The position numbers were made by a program, and so were the translations under genes. Positions 30,717 to 40,547 of a stretch of 64,000 bases of DNA are shown here, piece by piece; position 1 is the stretch's first letter, and every line of letters starts with the position of its first letter. Under the pieces are notes generated by a model. It was not told the origin of the DNA, did no database searches, and worked only from the letters and a program-made list of their open reading frames with translations. The stretch is from positions 2,903,501 to 2,967,500 of the forward strand of contig JADJLG010000001.1 in NCBI GenBank assembly GCA_016710235.1, read 5' to 3'. The stretch comes from Saprospiraceae bacterium. Its GTDB lineage: Bacteria > Bacteroidota > Bacteroidia > Chitinophagales > Saprospiraceae.

Positions 30717-30718
30717 AT

Positions 30719-31687
30719 TCAACATTTAAGTGCGACAAGGTTCAAAAATACTTCATTTGGTGTTTTGTAGCCTAATTTTTTTCTTGGTCGATTATTTATT
30801 TGGGATTCAATTCGATCCAAGTCAGTTTGCTTGAGCATGGAAAAGTCTGATTTTTTTGGCAAGTATTGTCGTATTAAACCATTGATATTTTCATTGCAAC
30901 CTCTTTCATAAGCGGAATATGGATGAGCAAAGTATATCTTAGTATTCAATGCTTTTGCCAATGTTTGATGATCTGCATTTTCTTTTCCATTGTCTAATGT
31001 AATTGTATGGCATAAGTTTTTATATTTTTTCAATTTGCAACTGATTGTTTTGGCTGTGAATTTAGCTTCTTTGGACTCCAGCTTAATGATCTTGACAAAC
31101 AAGGATTTTCTTTCCACCATACTGGCAATTTGGGACTTATGATTCTTTCCTACTATAGTATCTCCTTCCCAATCTCCATACCTTTTTTGAGATTCAACAA
31201 TCTTTGGTCTATCTTCAATACATACTCTGTTTTTGATAATTCCCCTTTGTTTATAGGTATTTTTGCGTCTTCGCCTACTTCTGTGGGAATGTCTTAAATT
31301 ACTCCATAGATCACCTCCTTTCCTTTTATCTTCATATACATATTGATATATGCACTCTTTACTAACCCTTTCATACTTATCAATATTCGCTCGACCTTCG
31401 ATTTGCTCTGGGCTCCACTTGATTTTAAGTAATTGATCCACTTTGCTTTTAAGATCGCTTGTAATTTTATTCTTCCTTCCCTTTCCTTGTGCTCTCTGTT
31501 CACTCCGATCCTGAGCTCTTGCGCTTCCATATAACTTGTATGAACCAGGTGAAGAGTTTCTATCGAGTTCCCGATATATAGTGCTTCTATGATATCCTAA
31601 TTCCACAGCAATCTGAATAATGCTCATTCCTTGCCTTTTAAATTGTTCAATTAATACCCTTTGAGGGTAGGTGATTTGTTTATACAT
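30719..31687 (-). CDS. IS30-family transposase
   Basis: DDE transposase of 322 residues. The N-terminal helix-turn-helix reads MSIIQIAVELGYHRSTIYRE, characteristic of IS30. The catalytic core shows GDWEGDTIVGK (first D), TLDNGKENADHQ (second D) and the glutamate in YERGCNENINGLIRQY. The last three codons, including the TGA at 30719-30721, lie outside the inverted repeat. The stop is therefore supplied by the target DNA rather than by the element. Length is normal for the family, so it should be active. Confidence 0.95.
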   Translation of the reverse strand: MYKQITYPQRVLIEQFKRQGMSIIQIAVELGYHRSTIYRELDRNSSPGSYKLYGSARAQDRSEQRAQGKGRKNKITSDLKSKVDQLLKIKWSPEQIEGRANIDKYERVSKECIYQYVYEDKRKGGDLWSNLRHSHRSRRRRKNTYKQRGIIKNRVCIEDRPKIVESQKRYGDWEGDTIVGKNHKSQIASMVERKSLFVKIIKLESKEAKFTAKTISCKLKKYKNLCHTITLDNGKENADHQTLAKALNTKIYFAHPYSAYERGCNENINGLIRQYLPKKSDFSMLKQTDLDRIESQINNRPRKKLGYKTPNEVFLNLVALKC

Positions 31688-31775
31688 TTGTGTACAGTTA
31701 AAAATCTTGAGGGGAAAGTACCTATTTTTATAATAGGTCTTTCTCCAAAAGAATGTTTTATTAACTGTCGCACTT
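30728..31775 (-). mobile_element. IS30-family insertion sequence, 1048 bp
   Basis: The ends are AAGTGCGACA (30728-30737) and its perfect reverse complement TGTCGCACTT (31766-31775). Both are flanked by the 4-bp direct repeat ATTT (30724-30727 and 31776-31779), a target-site duplication. One transposase gene fills the element on the minus strand. The element splits a propeller/LytS sensor gene. The exact matched ends and duplication suggest a recent, complete insertion. Confidence 0.92.
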
Positions 31776-31790
31776 ATTTATGGAATCTAG

Positions 31791-33107
31791 TTTGGAATAA
31801 AAAATTCAACGCATTATTTAATTTCCTATAATAACACATGCTGTAATTTATATAACACCAAAACTAGTGAAAATGTAAAAATAATTTGCAATCAAAATAC
31901 TGCAAAAATAATAGACAATAAAGTAGTTGATGTTTTTTACAAATCGGATAGCTTGTATATACTAAAAAGAAACTCCCTTGAGTCTCATTTTGTAGGAGCT
32001 ATTTTGAATACTAAATTTCAAATAGTGCTCCATAATCCTAATTATAAATTTAAATATACTGACCATTATAATCAAATTTTCATATCTACTGAAGATTCCA
32101 CTAAAACTGTACAGCTATCGTGTTCTATTTTAGATCCAGTCCAAGCTAATCACACTGCGTACAGATACAAACTCTCCGATTTTAATCAATGGCAATATCC
32201 AGAAGTAAACCGCATCTATTTAGGCGAATTGACTGAAGGCGAGCATCAAATAATTATTGAGGCTTACAATAAACTAACTTCTGAGACTATTGCCACAAAA
32301 ACTTTCGAATGCATAGTTAGTACTCCATGGTATAAATCCAACTATTTTAAATTTTTACTCCTAATTACACTAATAGCGATTGTTGTTTATCTTACAAGAT
32401 TTTTTTTAAATAAAAGATATAAAGCACTTACAGTCTTTAATGAAGCGATTTTAGAAAATAGAAGTCTCAAATTAAAAGCTTTGGAAGCTCAGATGAACCC
32501 TCACCTAATATACAATTCTTTGGGCGGAATCCAATCTTTAGTCCAAACACAAAATTATAATAAGGCAGAGCATTATATCATCAAATTCTCGAAGTTGCTT
32601 CGAATGTTACTGGATAGTTTACGGAAGAATGAAGTTAGCTTGGATAAAGAGTTGGAACTACTAAGTGCCTATCTTGAAATTGAAAAATTCAGATTCAACG
32701 ATCGCTTTAAATACAATCTTTATACTGACCCCAAACTAGAGAAAGAATCTATATATATACCAAATATGTTGATTCAGCCATTCGTAGAGAATGCATTAAA
32801 CCATGGCTTATTTCATAGGATAGAAGGAGGATTACTCAATATAAATATACAAAAGAGTAAGTCAGACTTAGTAGTAGAAATTGTGGATAATGGAATCGGA
32901 GTTAAACTGGCTAAGGAAAAATACAAGACAAGCAGATTAGGTCACGAATCTCATGCCCTGAACATCATTCAAGAGAAAATCGAATTATTTAAAAATCTAA
33001 AAAACTTTCACATACTAATTTCGACACAAGATCTAGATCCTACCAATAAAGATTATCCAGGTACACATGTAACCCTCACATTTAAAAACATTCTAGAAAA
33101 TGAGTAA
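31791..33107 (+). pseudogene. Sensor kinase, C-terminal Y_Y_Y and LytS-type kinase fragment
   Basis: Open from just after TAG 31788 to 33107. A TTG at 31953 could start a 384-residue remnant. The Y_Y_Y domain (YRYKLSDFNQWQYPEVNR) leads to one membrane helix (FLLLITLIAIVVYLTRFF), a linker coiled coil and a LytS-type His_kinase. The H-box is QMNPHLIYNSLGGIQSL, the N-box QPFVENALNHGL and the G-box DNGIG. These domains normally follow the propeller blades found at 29229-30716. The kinase half may still be made from an internal or IS-borne promoter. It overlaps the response regulator by eight bases. Confidence 0.8.
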
Positions 33108-33855
33108 CAAATTAAGATGCATCTTGATAGATGACGAACAACATTTAATTCAATCTTTGTCCCATATTTTTGATAAAGACTTTCCTCAGGTTGAGATTTG
33201 TGGCACCGCAAATGATATCATCACAGGAAAGAGGTTAATTGAAGAAATCCAACCTGATTTAGTTTTCCTTGACATTGCAATGCCTGTTGGTTCAGGTTTT
33301 GACTTGTTAGAGCAACTTGAAGTCATTAATTTTGAAATCGTATTCATGACTTCATACCATAACTATGCACTAGAAGCTCTAAAATATATGGCAATGGCTT
33401 ATCTCCTTAAACCTATTGATCCAGCTGATCTCAGGAAAGTGATTGAAAAAACCGAGGGCATGAAAAATCTACGATACAATAATTCCCATTATAAGGCATT
33501 GCTGGAAAATCTTAATAATGTTAATGATAAACTGAATAAAAAAATAGTTATCCAAACAAATGGTACAAATGAAATTATAAATACGAAAGACATCATCCGT
33601 TTTGAAGGTGCAAATAAATATACAATTATCCATATTCAGAATGCGAAATCTTTGATCAGTTCTTACAGTATTGGCAAATATGCCAGCATGCTGGAAGAAT
33701 TAGATTTTTATCTTTGTCATAAATCTCACTTAATAAATCTAAAGAAAGTAGTTTCTTTTGACCCAAATACAGGTGTAAAAATGTCGAATGGTTCCAACGC
33801 CCCTATCGCAACTCGTAAATACCACGAATTTCTTATGAAGATAAAAGATTTCTAA
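33100..33855 (+). CDS. LytTR-family response regulator
   Basis: A protein of 251 residues with an N-terminal receiver and C-terminal LytTR DNA-binding domain. The acidic pair is DD11-12, the phospho-acceptor is D58 in LVFLDIAMP, and the conserved lysine is in YLLKPIDPAD. The LytTR half (IIRFEGANKYTIIHI, then CHKSHLINLKKV) is complete. It overlaps the broken sensor gene by eight bases and is its cognate regulator. With the sensor interrupted, its input may be lost. Confidence 0.93.
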   Translation: MSNKLRCILIDDEQHLIQSLSHIFDKDFPQVEICGTANDIITGKRLIEEIQPDLVFLDIAMPVGSGFDLLEQLEVINFEIVFMTSYHNYALEALKYMAMAYLLKPIDPADLRKVIEKTEGMKNLRYNNSHYKALLENLNNVNDKLNKKIVIQTNGTNEIINTKDIIRFEGANKYTIIHIQNAKSLISSYSIGKYASMLEELDFYLCHKSHLINLKKVVSFDPNTGVKMSNGSNAPIATRKYHEFLMKIKDF

Positions 33856-33956
33856 TAAGCAGATGATCACCTTTTAAATGTTTTGTACATTCACTTTCCG
33901 CCCAATCTTTTATAATGGCTGGCTTTAATTAAGAATAAAGTAATGGCTCTTGTTAT

Positions 33957-34910
33957 CTAAAGTATTTGCTTTCTCTTCAGAAGCCACGCTAATACCAAAC
34001 TTAGTACCACAGTAAAAATTACGATCAAATAAAAACTCCAGGATGATTCGCCTAAGCCAAAAGGTAGCCTCACATTCATTCCCAAAAAACTCGCTATTAC
34101 AGTAGGCACCATGAGGAGAATGGTGATTACAGTGAGGCGATTGATAAAAATATTTAAATTATTTGAAATGATAGAAGCATATGCTTCCATTGTTCCATTC
34201 AATATATTAGTATAAAGCTGAGCTACCTCACGAGCTTGATTACTATCTACCAATATATCTTCAAACCACTCTTTATAATCTTCGTTATCCTTGAGACCTA
34301 GAAAATCTACTCTGTTCATCTTAAGTTTGAGCAATTCATTTGCACTTAAAGAATTTACGAAATAAACCAAACTCTTTTCAATTCGCAATAATGACTTCAA
34401 TTCTTCGCTGCGAGATGAGTGATATAATTCTTGTTCGATTAATCCTCGCTTCATGTTCAGTTTTTTCAAAAATTCCAAAAACAACAATACATTCTGTTCG
34501 AAGATTTGAAGGATAAACAATCTCTCATTTTTTGGATTAAACCGTTTTATTTTATTGTCGAGAAATTTTTCCATCACAGTGTTTTCCACTGCACATACGG
34601 TGATAATTTTCTGCTGGCAAAGTATGATACCTAGTGGCACTGTAATATAGATAGGATCATTTTCTTTCTCTCCATCATTGACTACAGGAGTATGCAAGAT
34701 AATGCTCCTAGCCTCATCATATTTTTCATACCGGGCTCTTTCTTCTATGTCAAGCGGGTCAGTGATGTAGTCGGTTGTTATTCCAAGAGCAGTAGTCAGT
34801 CTTTCCAAATGAGCCAACTCATCCTGCCCATTCACATGGACCCAAGAAGCATCTTCGAGAGATTCTACTTCTTTGAAGTTTTTTCCGCTGCCTGCAAAGT
34901 AACGGATCAT
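33957..34910 (-). CDS. corA: CorA-family magnesium/cobalt channel
   Basis: Divalent cation channel of 317 residues with a cytoplasmic N-terminal domain, a long helix and two C-terminal membrane segments. The signature GMN is at residues 277-279 (FLGMNVRLPFG), between LTVITILLMVPTVIASF and FYLIVIFTVVLSLVLAWLL, and a basic tail follows. This is the complete CorA layout and length. It is a single gene between the LytTR regulator and a LolE-like permease on the same strand. Confidence 0.94.
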   Translation of the reverse strand: MIRYFAGSGKNFKEVESLEDASWVHVNGQDELAHLERLTTALGITTDYITDPLDIEERARYEKYDEARSIILHTPVVNDGEKENDPIYITVPLGIILCQQKIITVCAVENTVMEKFLDNKIKRFNPKNERLFILQIFEQNVLLFLEFLKKLNMKRGLIEQELYHSSRSEELKSLLRIEKSLVYFVNSLSANELLKLKMNRVDFLGLKDNEDYKEWFEDILVDSNQAREVAQLYTNILNGTMEAYASIISNNLNIFINRLTVITILLMVPTVIASFLGMNVRLPFGLGESSWSFYLIVIFTVVLSLVLAWLLKRKQIL

Positions 34911-34989
34911 CCGACGAACTATCTGTCAACATGTGATCAATTCAATTTTCGTTCGAAAGTTACAATAATTAAGCCAATTTGATAATTAC

Positions 34990-36237
34990 TTAACTGAATT
35001 TTATCGCATCCACTGGTTTAATCCTGTTCACAATCCATGAAGGAATCAACATTACCAAAAGAATTATGATAAAAAAAGCAACATTAATCAAAATGATTGG
35101 TATGGGATCCATTGCAACAGGCACATAACTCAAGTAATAATCAGCTTCTGACAGTTTGAATATTTTGGTTTTAAACTGGATAACAGCAATTCCTAAACCA
35201 ATCAAATTACCTATAAACATTCCACGAATGATAATATAGCCTGCGTAATACAAAAAAATCTTTCTCTGCCTCTGGAATGGCATACCTATCGCAGTCAAAA
35301 CCCCGATCATATATGTTCGTTCCAAAATCAATACAAGCAGCATTGTACTCATATTAATGATACAAACTAATAGCACTAGCCCAAGTATAAAAATCTTATT
35401 GATGTCCTGTAGGGCCAGCCATTCAAAAATATTTGGGTATTTCGACCTAATTGTTTCTGAATATAATTGACTTGGCAAAATTTCAGAATAAATCTGATCG
35501 CTGATTCTTTCAGCTTCTGCAATATTCGAAACATAAAGTTCTATACCTGTTATCTGATTTTTGTCCCACCCCAAAAGAGTCTGGAGTAATCGCATATCTA
35601 CAAGCGCAAACTTGGAATCGTATTCTTCCAAGCCTGTTTTGTAAATTCCACATACTTTCAGCTTTCTCTTTACAATTTGCCCTTCCCGCACAAAGGATAC
35701 GGTGATGAACATGCCTGTATCGGCTTTGATCTGTGTGGAGATTTGCTCTGACAAGAGAATGTCTCTTGAATAACCACTGTCTCTCATATGGATCACGGAT
35801 CCTTTCTTGATAAAATCTTTCAGAAAATCCCAATGAAAAGAATCATCCACACCTTTAAAAAAAAGACCTGATGCGAGTGACTCCTTCTGCGCGATCCCTG
35901 GTAAAATCACAAATGGATCCCATTTTTCTATAGCTTTGACAGACTTTATCCCGCTGTATGAGTATTGAGTGATTGCCTGAATTAAAGAATCGTTTTTTTG
36001 CATTGGAATTGGCTCAATACTGCGATTGACTCCTATGTCGGTGATGTGGATATGCCCCCAAAATCCAAAAATTTTATCTTGAATTGATCTTTGGAAACCG
36101 GTAAAAATCGATTGACTCAGCAAAATCACTGCAAGACTTAACGCAACGGCTACGATCGCAATATAAATTATCGATTTGGTAAACGTTTTGGAGAAACTGC
36201 TGAAAGACCTAGCAGAGATGAATTGCTCAACATTCAT
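34990..36237 (-). CDS. FtsX/LolE-like ABC transporter permease
   Basis: A membrane protein of 415 residues. One N-terminal helix (SIIYIAIVAVALSLAVILLS) is followed by a large periplasmic MacB-type domain (residues ~50-260), then three C-terminal helices including IFILGLVLLVCIINMSTMLL. This matches LolC/LolE lipoprotein-release permeases, which work with an ATPase of the LolD type. No ATPase gene is adjacent, so the partner must be elsewhere. The start is 104 bases from the divergent tyrS. Confidence 0.88.
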   Translation of the reverse strand: MNVEQFISARSFSSFSKTFTKSIIYIAIVAVALSLAVILLSQSIFTGFQRSIQDKIFGFWGHIHITDIGVNRSIEPIPMQKNDSLIQAITQYSYSGIKSVKAIEKWDPFVILPGIAQKESLASGLFFKGVDDSFHWDFLKDFIKKGSVIHMRDSGYSRDILLSEQISTQIKADTGMFITVSFVREGQIVKRKLKVCGIYKTGLEEYDSKFALVDMRLLQTLLGWDKNQITGIELYVSNIAEAERISDQIYSEILPSQLYSETIRSKYPNIFEWLALQDINKIFILGLVLLVCIINMSTMLLVLILERTYMIGVLTAIGMPFQRQRKIFLYYAGYIIIRGMFIGNLIGLGIAVIQFKTKIFKLSEADYYLSYVPVAMDPIPIILINVAFFIIILLVMLIPSWIVNRIKPVDAIKFS

Positions 36238-36341
36238 AGGCTTTTGGGCAAATCGGTGATAGCAGAGCTGGAGGTTTTGAACTTGAATCGCGATAAAGGC
36301 ATATCTTTGGCAAACATAATAAATAAAATTTAGTCGAAGAC

Positions 36342-37619
36342 ATGGGTTTTGTGGATGAATTGCGGTGGCGTAATATGCTACAGGATTTAACTCCTGGTGT
36401 TGAAGATTATCTCGAAGGTGGAATCCGAAAAGCCTATATCGGATTTGACCCTACTGCCCCTTCTCTGGGAATAGGGAATTTTGTTCAAATCATGATCCTA
36501 TCTCTTTATCAAAGATGCGGACATCGCCCGGTCGTGATCATAGGAGGTGCTACAGGTAGAATAGGTGATCCTTCAGGGAAAGATAAAGAAAGAGAGCTCA
36601 AGACAGAGGACGAACTACAAGCAAATATTGATGCTCAATTATACCAGATTAAAAATCTTCTCGATTTTGAAGATTCCAATACTGGTGCTGTAATCATCAA
36701 TAACTTTGATTTTTACAAAGACATGAATGTGTTGCATTTTTTGAGGGATGTTGGTAAAAATGCTACTATTAATTATATGCTCTCTAAAGAGTCCGTGAAA
36801 AGAAGATTAGAGACCGGAATTTCGTATACAGAGTTTTCTTATCAACTTTTACAAGCCTACGATTTTTATAGGCTGTACAAAGACCATGATTGCAAAATTC
36901 AAATGGGAGGTTCAGATCAATGGGGCAATATCATTGCAGGTGCTGACTATATATCAAAAAACATACCCGGTGCTCAAGCATATGCAATCACCACCCCACT
37001 GCTTACCAAATCAGACGGTAAAAAATTCGGAAAATCAGAAGAAGGCAACATTTGGCTAGATCCTAAAATGACAAGCCCTTATAAGTTTTATCAATATTGG
37101 TTAAATATAGATGATGCCGACATTTCTAAGCTGTTCAGATATTTTTCATTCCGAACCAAAGATGACATTGAGTCTTTGGAAGAAAAGCATCGAGACAGTC
37201 CGGGTCAGTTGAAACGCATTTTTTCAACGGAGATCACAGAAAGAGTACATGGAGCGGATGCTACACAAAGGGTAAGTCAAATTTCAGAACTGATGTTTAA
37301 CAAGGATTTGTCAGCTCAGAATCTCCATGCAATGTCAGAAAATGTCTTCCATGATGTTACGGCTGAACTTCCCTCGATTACGATAAATCGTACGAACTTG
37401 GTTCAATCTGCAAACATTATTGATTTTCTGTCAGAAAAATCTGGGTTATTTTCGTCCAAATCGGAGGCAAGAAGGGCCATACAATCCAATGCTGTCTCTA
37501 TCAATAAAATAAAAATCACTGACGTCAATCATTTAATCAATCCGTCAGATGCCATCCATGGACAATTTTTCCTTGTTGAAAATGGCAAGAAAAATAAATT
37601 TATGCTCACACTGGATTAA
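36342..37619 (+). CDS. tyrS: Tyrosyl-tRNA synthetase
   Basis: Class I synthetase charging tRNA-Tyr, 425 residues. Recognised by GGATGRIGDPSGK (residues 68-80), YQLLQAYDF, QMGGSDQWGNI and the KFGKS loop (228-232). A C-terminal S4 RNA-binding domain begins near SKSEARRAIQSNAVSINK. The HIGH motif after DPTAPSL reads G43-I-G-N46 rather than HIGH, a loss of the first histidine. The rest of the active site is intact, so I expect it to be functional. No second tyrS is in the window. Confidence 0.95.
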   Translation: MGFVDELRWRNMLQDLTPGVEDYLEGGIRKAYIGFDPTAPSLGIGNFVQIMILSLYQRCGHRPVVIIGGATGRIGDPSGKDKERELKTEDELQANIDAQLYQIKNLLDFEDSNTGAVIINNFDFYKDMNVLHFLRDVGKNATINYMLSKESVKRRLETGISYTEFSYQLLQAYDFYRLYKDHDCKIQMGGSDQWGNIIAGADYISKNIPGAQAYAITTPLLTKSDGKKFGKSEEGNIWLDPKMTSPYKFYQYWLNIDDADISKLFRYFSFRTKDDIESLEEKHRDSPGQLKRIFSTEITERVHGADATQRVSQISELMFNKDLSAQNLHAMSENVFHDVTAELPSITINRTNLVQSANIIDFLSEKSGLFSSKSEARRAIQSNAVSINKIKITDVNHLINPSDAIHGQFFLVENGKKNKFMLTLD

Positions 37620-37750
37620 AATAAAGTTATTATTTCGATTTCTGAAACCTGTAAAAAAGGATGAATGTTAATGACAAAGTAGTGAAATAACGTTGAAGTT
37701 AAACACTTGTCAAATTAGTTTTACGTTACGATATTGGATACTTTTTAAAT

Positions 37751-39535
37751 ATGATAAATCGCGTCTTTCTGTCAATTCTCCTCATTGGTTTCAGTATTGT
37801 GCTTGTCGCACAGACCAATGACCAAGTTATTGTTGAAAACTATCAAAAGTTCAACCGCAACGAAGCAGTAAGATGTATATTGATTGACAAGAAAAATTTT
37901 AAATGGCTGGGTACTGACCGCGGGCTCTATAAAATGGCTTCCATGGAATTGGCACCTGAGCTTGTAGCGAAAGACAGCGTTCGTGGGTTGGCAGAAGATA
38001 AAAAAGAAAACCTATGGTACGGTAATCATGTTGATTTACTGAGCAATGTCACTAATCCACAATCCATTTTTTTAGGTAAAAATCAGATTAATATTAGCTG
38101 CATGGTCTATTACAATGGAGATATTTGGGTGGGCAGCGACAAAGGCCTATTTAGAGTTTCAGACGACCAAAATAAGGTACTGAATCAGTATACTCCTGAA
38201 AATTCAAAGCTCAAATCCTCACAGATAAATATGCTATATGTGGACTCGGAAAATAAACTTTGGGTAGGAACAGACGCCGGAGTAGTTATCATTGACAGGA
38301 AAGACTGGGACGCTTATGAGAAGGATCACAAAATCACGGGAGCAATAAATACTTCTGAAGGCGTATGGCTACTGGCAGAAACCAAGATGTGGCTGATCTA
38401 CAAGGAAGATGGTAGAGATCGTTGGCAAGATGCTGCGGTCAAAAGAGGCTTGAGCAAAGGTCCAGTAAGAGCTTTGGCTGCAGATAGTAAAGGTCGGGTC
38501 TATATCGCATCAGAGATTCTGGTTCAATTTGATCCTTATTCTGACAAATCATTGCAGATAGATGAAGATTACGGATTTGTTTCGTCGCAAAATTTATCAT
38601 TGGCTTGTGATAAAAATGATGATCTCTGGGTTGGAACAGCTGACAAAGGATTGTTTCGGATCGATTTTATTGATGGCAATTATGAAAAATTGAGTGCCAT
38701 CGCATATGCCAAAGGTGAAAACAAATGTGCCTCTGATCATAATGCCCAAATTCTTGTTATTGCTAAAGGGGGTAAAACACCCTATTCATACAAATGGAAT
38801 AATGATAGATTTTCAGGATCAAAAATTGATTCCATTTCCGCCGGTGATTATTCCGTTACAGTCACTGATGCCGAAGGTGAAGAATTTGTGACTTCTGTGC
38901 AAGTAAACGCACCCTCTGCTGTTGAGATTGAACTCAGCTCTGTTACACCTGTCACCGAAATTAATAAAAAAGACGGAAAGGCGTCAATTAAGATTAAAGG
39001 AGGAGTAGCCCCATATAGGATTTTGTGGGATAATGGAAGAACCTTGGAGAACGTTGGCAATTTAAGTGCCGGCAAACGTAGTGTGAGAGTGGCCGATCAC
39101 AACAATTGCTATGTCAGTATGGATATTATGATTAGTCAGCCTAAAGTAATTCCTGAATTGGATAGAAAAAAGATCACAATTGGTCAGACATTACAAATCA
39201 ATGAACTTTATTTCGCAGCAAACTCTTCAGAAATTACAGATGAATCCTCCACAGTGCTGAATGAAATCTATGAATTCCTGATTGCAAATAATGATGTTCA
39301 GATCGAAATTGGGGGTCATACCAATAGTGTTCCTTCAGATGAATTCTGCGACAAATTGAGCGGCGATCGAGCCAAAAACGTGGCCGATTATCTCTATGGC
39401 AAAGGGATCCCCAAAGATCAAATCACATACAAGGGATATGGCAAGCGACTTCCCATAGCTTCGAATGAAACATTGGCAGGTCGTCAAAAGAACCAGAGAG
39501 TTGAAATCAAGATTATTACCTTTAAACAAGGTTAA
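37751..39535 (+). CDS. Exported propeller, SprB-repeat and OmpA-like fusion protein
   Basis: A secreted or envelope protein of 594 residues. It has a Sec signal (RVFLSILLIGFSIVLVAQ), Reg_prop-like blades (KLWVGTDAGVVIID and DLWVGTADKGLFRID), and two SprB-type repeats (TPYSYKWNNDRFSGS..SAGDYSVTVTDAEG and APYRILWDNGRTLENVG). The C-terminal OmpA peptidoglycan-binding domain reads LYFAANSSEITDES, IEIGGHTNS and RAKNVADYLYGKG. The OmpA part should tether it to the cell wall. The order of domains suggests a cell-surface scaffold, possibly linked to gliding or adhesion. Function is otherwise unknown. Confidence 0.85.
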   Translation: MINRVFLSILLIGFSIVLVAQTNDQVIVENYQKFNRNEAVRCILIDKKNFKWLGTDRGLYKMASMELAPELVAKDSVRGLAEDKKENLWYGNHVDLLSNVTNPQSIFLGKNQINISCMVYYNGDIWVGSDKGLFRVSDDQNKVLNQYTPENSKLKSSQINMLYVDSENKLWVGTDAGVVIIDRKDWDAYEKDHKITGAINTSEGVWLLAETKMWLIYKEDGRDRWQDAAVKRGLSKGPVRALAADSKGRVYIASEILVQFDPYSDKSLQIDEDYGFVSSQNLSLACDKNDDLWVGTADKGLFRIDFIDGNYEKLSAIAYAKGENKCASDHNAQILVIAKGGKTPYSYKWNNDRFSGSKIDSISAGDYSVTVTDAEGEEFVTSVQVNAPSAVEIELSSVTPVTEINKKDGKASIKIKGGVAPYRILWDNGRTLENVGNLSAGKRSVRVADHNNCYVSMDIMISQPKVIPELDRKKITIGQTLQINELYFAANSSEITDESSTVLNEIYEFLIANNDVQIEIGGHTNSVPSDEFCDKLSGDRAKNVADYLYGKGIPKDQITYKGYGKRLPIASNETLAGRQKNQRVEIKIITFKQG

Positions 39536-39565
39536 TTTTCTCCCAGCCCACAAATATCTTTTAGA

Positions 39566-39601
39566 TTATATATATATATATATAATTATTATATATATAT
39601 T
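39566..39601. repeat. TA dinucleotide tract, imperfect palindrome
   Basis: A run of TA repeats interrupted by ATTATTA, able to fold back on itself. It sits between a convergent-free gene pair (stop 39535, next start 39635) and may end or separate the two transcripts. Confidence 0.6.
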
Positions 39602-39634
39602 TGCAGCCCATCAGTTAAGGGATTATCCCATCAT

Positions 39635-40534
39635 ATGTCGCAAATACATTTTATTCAATGCCCTCTATGCAATTCAGACCAATTTGATGAGTGTGTCAGA
39701 TTGCCTGATTACAAAATCTCTAAGGAAGTTTTTCCGATCATGGAATGCAAGGAATGCGGATTCAGATTTACCCAGGACCTGCCCGGCGAAGAAGATATAG
39801 CTCCCTATTATTCAAGTCCAATTTATATCTCCCATTCTAATGCAAAACATGGATTGATCAATCGCCTCTACCAGAGAGTGAGAAACCTCATGCTGGTGTA
39901 CAAGAAGAGGATCATCCGATCCCATACAAAGGGCAATAAATTACTGGATGTCGGCTGTGGAACAGGGCATTTTTTGCATTACATGGCACAAAATGATTAT
40001 GATGTGATGGGGATTGAAAAAGGGAATCAAGCGAGATTATTTGGGCAGAATGAATTCAATTTGCATATTGAGGATCCCATCGAATTACTGAATGGACAGA
40101 TCAAGAATAAATTTGATGTGATCACACTATGGCATGTTCTTGAACATTTATATGATCCAAAACGATATTTGAAAGCAATTTTTGAACGCTTGGACGACAA
40201 AGGTTTTCTTTTTATTGCAGTACCCAATTACTCCTGCTTTGATGGTGACTATTATCAAGAATTTTGGGACGGTTATGATGTCCCACGACATATCTGGCAC
40301 TTCAATCCTAATACACTCCAACAAATGGTCACTGGAGAAGGATTTTCATTTGTAGAAATGCGAAAAATGCCTTTTGATTCATTTTATGTTTCAGTTTTGA
40401 GTGAAGGATACCAAGGAAACTCGTTTGCTTTCGTGAGAGGTATTACAATTGGCTCCATTTCTTTAATCAAAAGTCTCTTCAGAAGACATCGATCCAGCTC
40501 CTTGCTTTATATTTTTTCTAAAAACAAGATTTAA
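39635..40534 (+). CDS. Class I SAM-dependent methyltransferase with N-terminal zinc-ribbon-like motif
   Basis: A protein of 299 residues. The first 50 residues hold CPLC and CKEC pairs that could bind zinc. The Rossmann methyltransferase core begins at KLLDVGCGTGHFLHYMA (SAM loop) and continues with VITLWHVLEHLYDPKRYL (acidic/HVLEH motif) and FIAVPNYSCFD. Similar proteins modify polysaccharide sugars or small molecules, but no specific substrate can be named. A second methyltransferase follows 13 bases later, so the two probably share a message. Confidence 0.88.
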   Translation: MSQIHFIQCPLCNSDQFDECVRLPDYKISKEVFPIMECKECGFRFTQDLPGEEDIAPYYSSPIYISHSNAKHGLINRLYQRVRNLMLVYKKRIIRSHTKGNKLLDVGCGTGHFLHYMAQNDYDVMGIEKGNQARLFGQNEFNLHIEDPIELLNGQIKNKFDVITLWHVLEHLYDPKRYLKAIFERLDDKGFLFIAVPNYSCFDGDYYQEFWDGYDVPRHIWHFNPNTLQQMVTGEGFSFVEMRKMPFDSFYVSVLSEGYQGNSFAFVRGITIGSISLIKSLFRRHRSSSLLYIFSKNKI

Positions 40535-40547
40535 TTTTAATCGAGCA

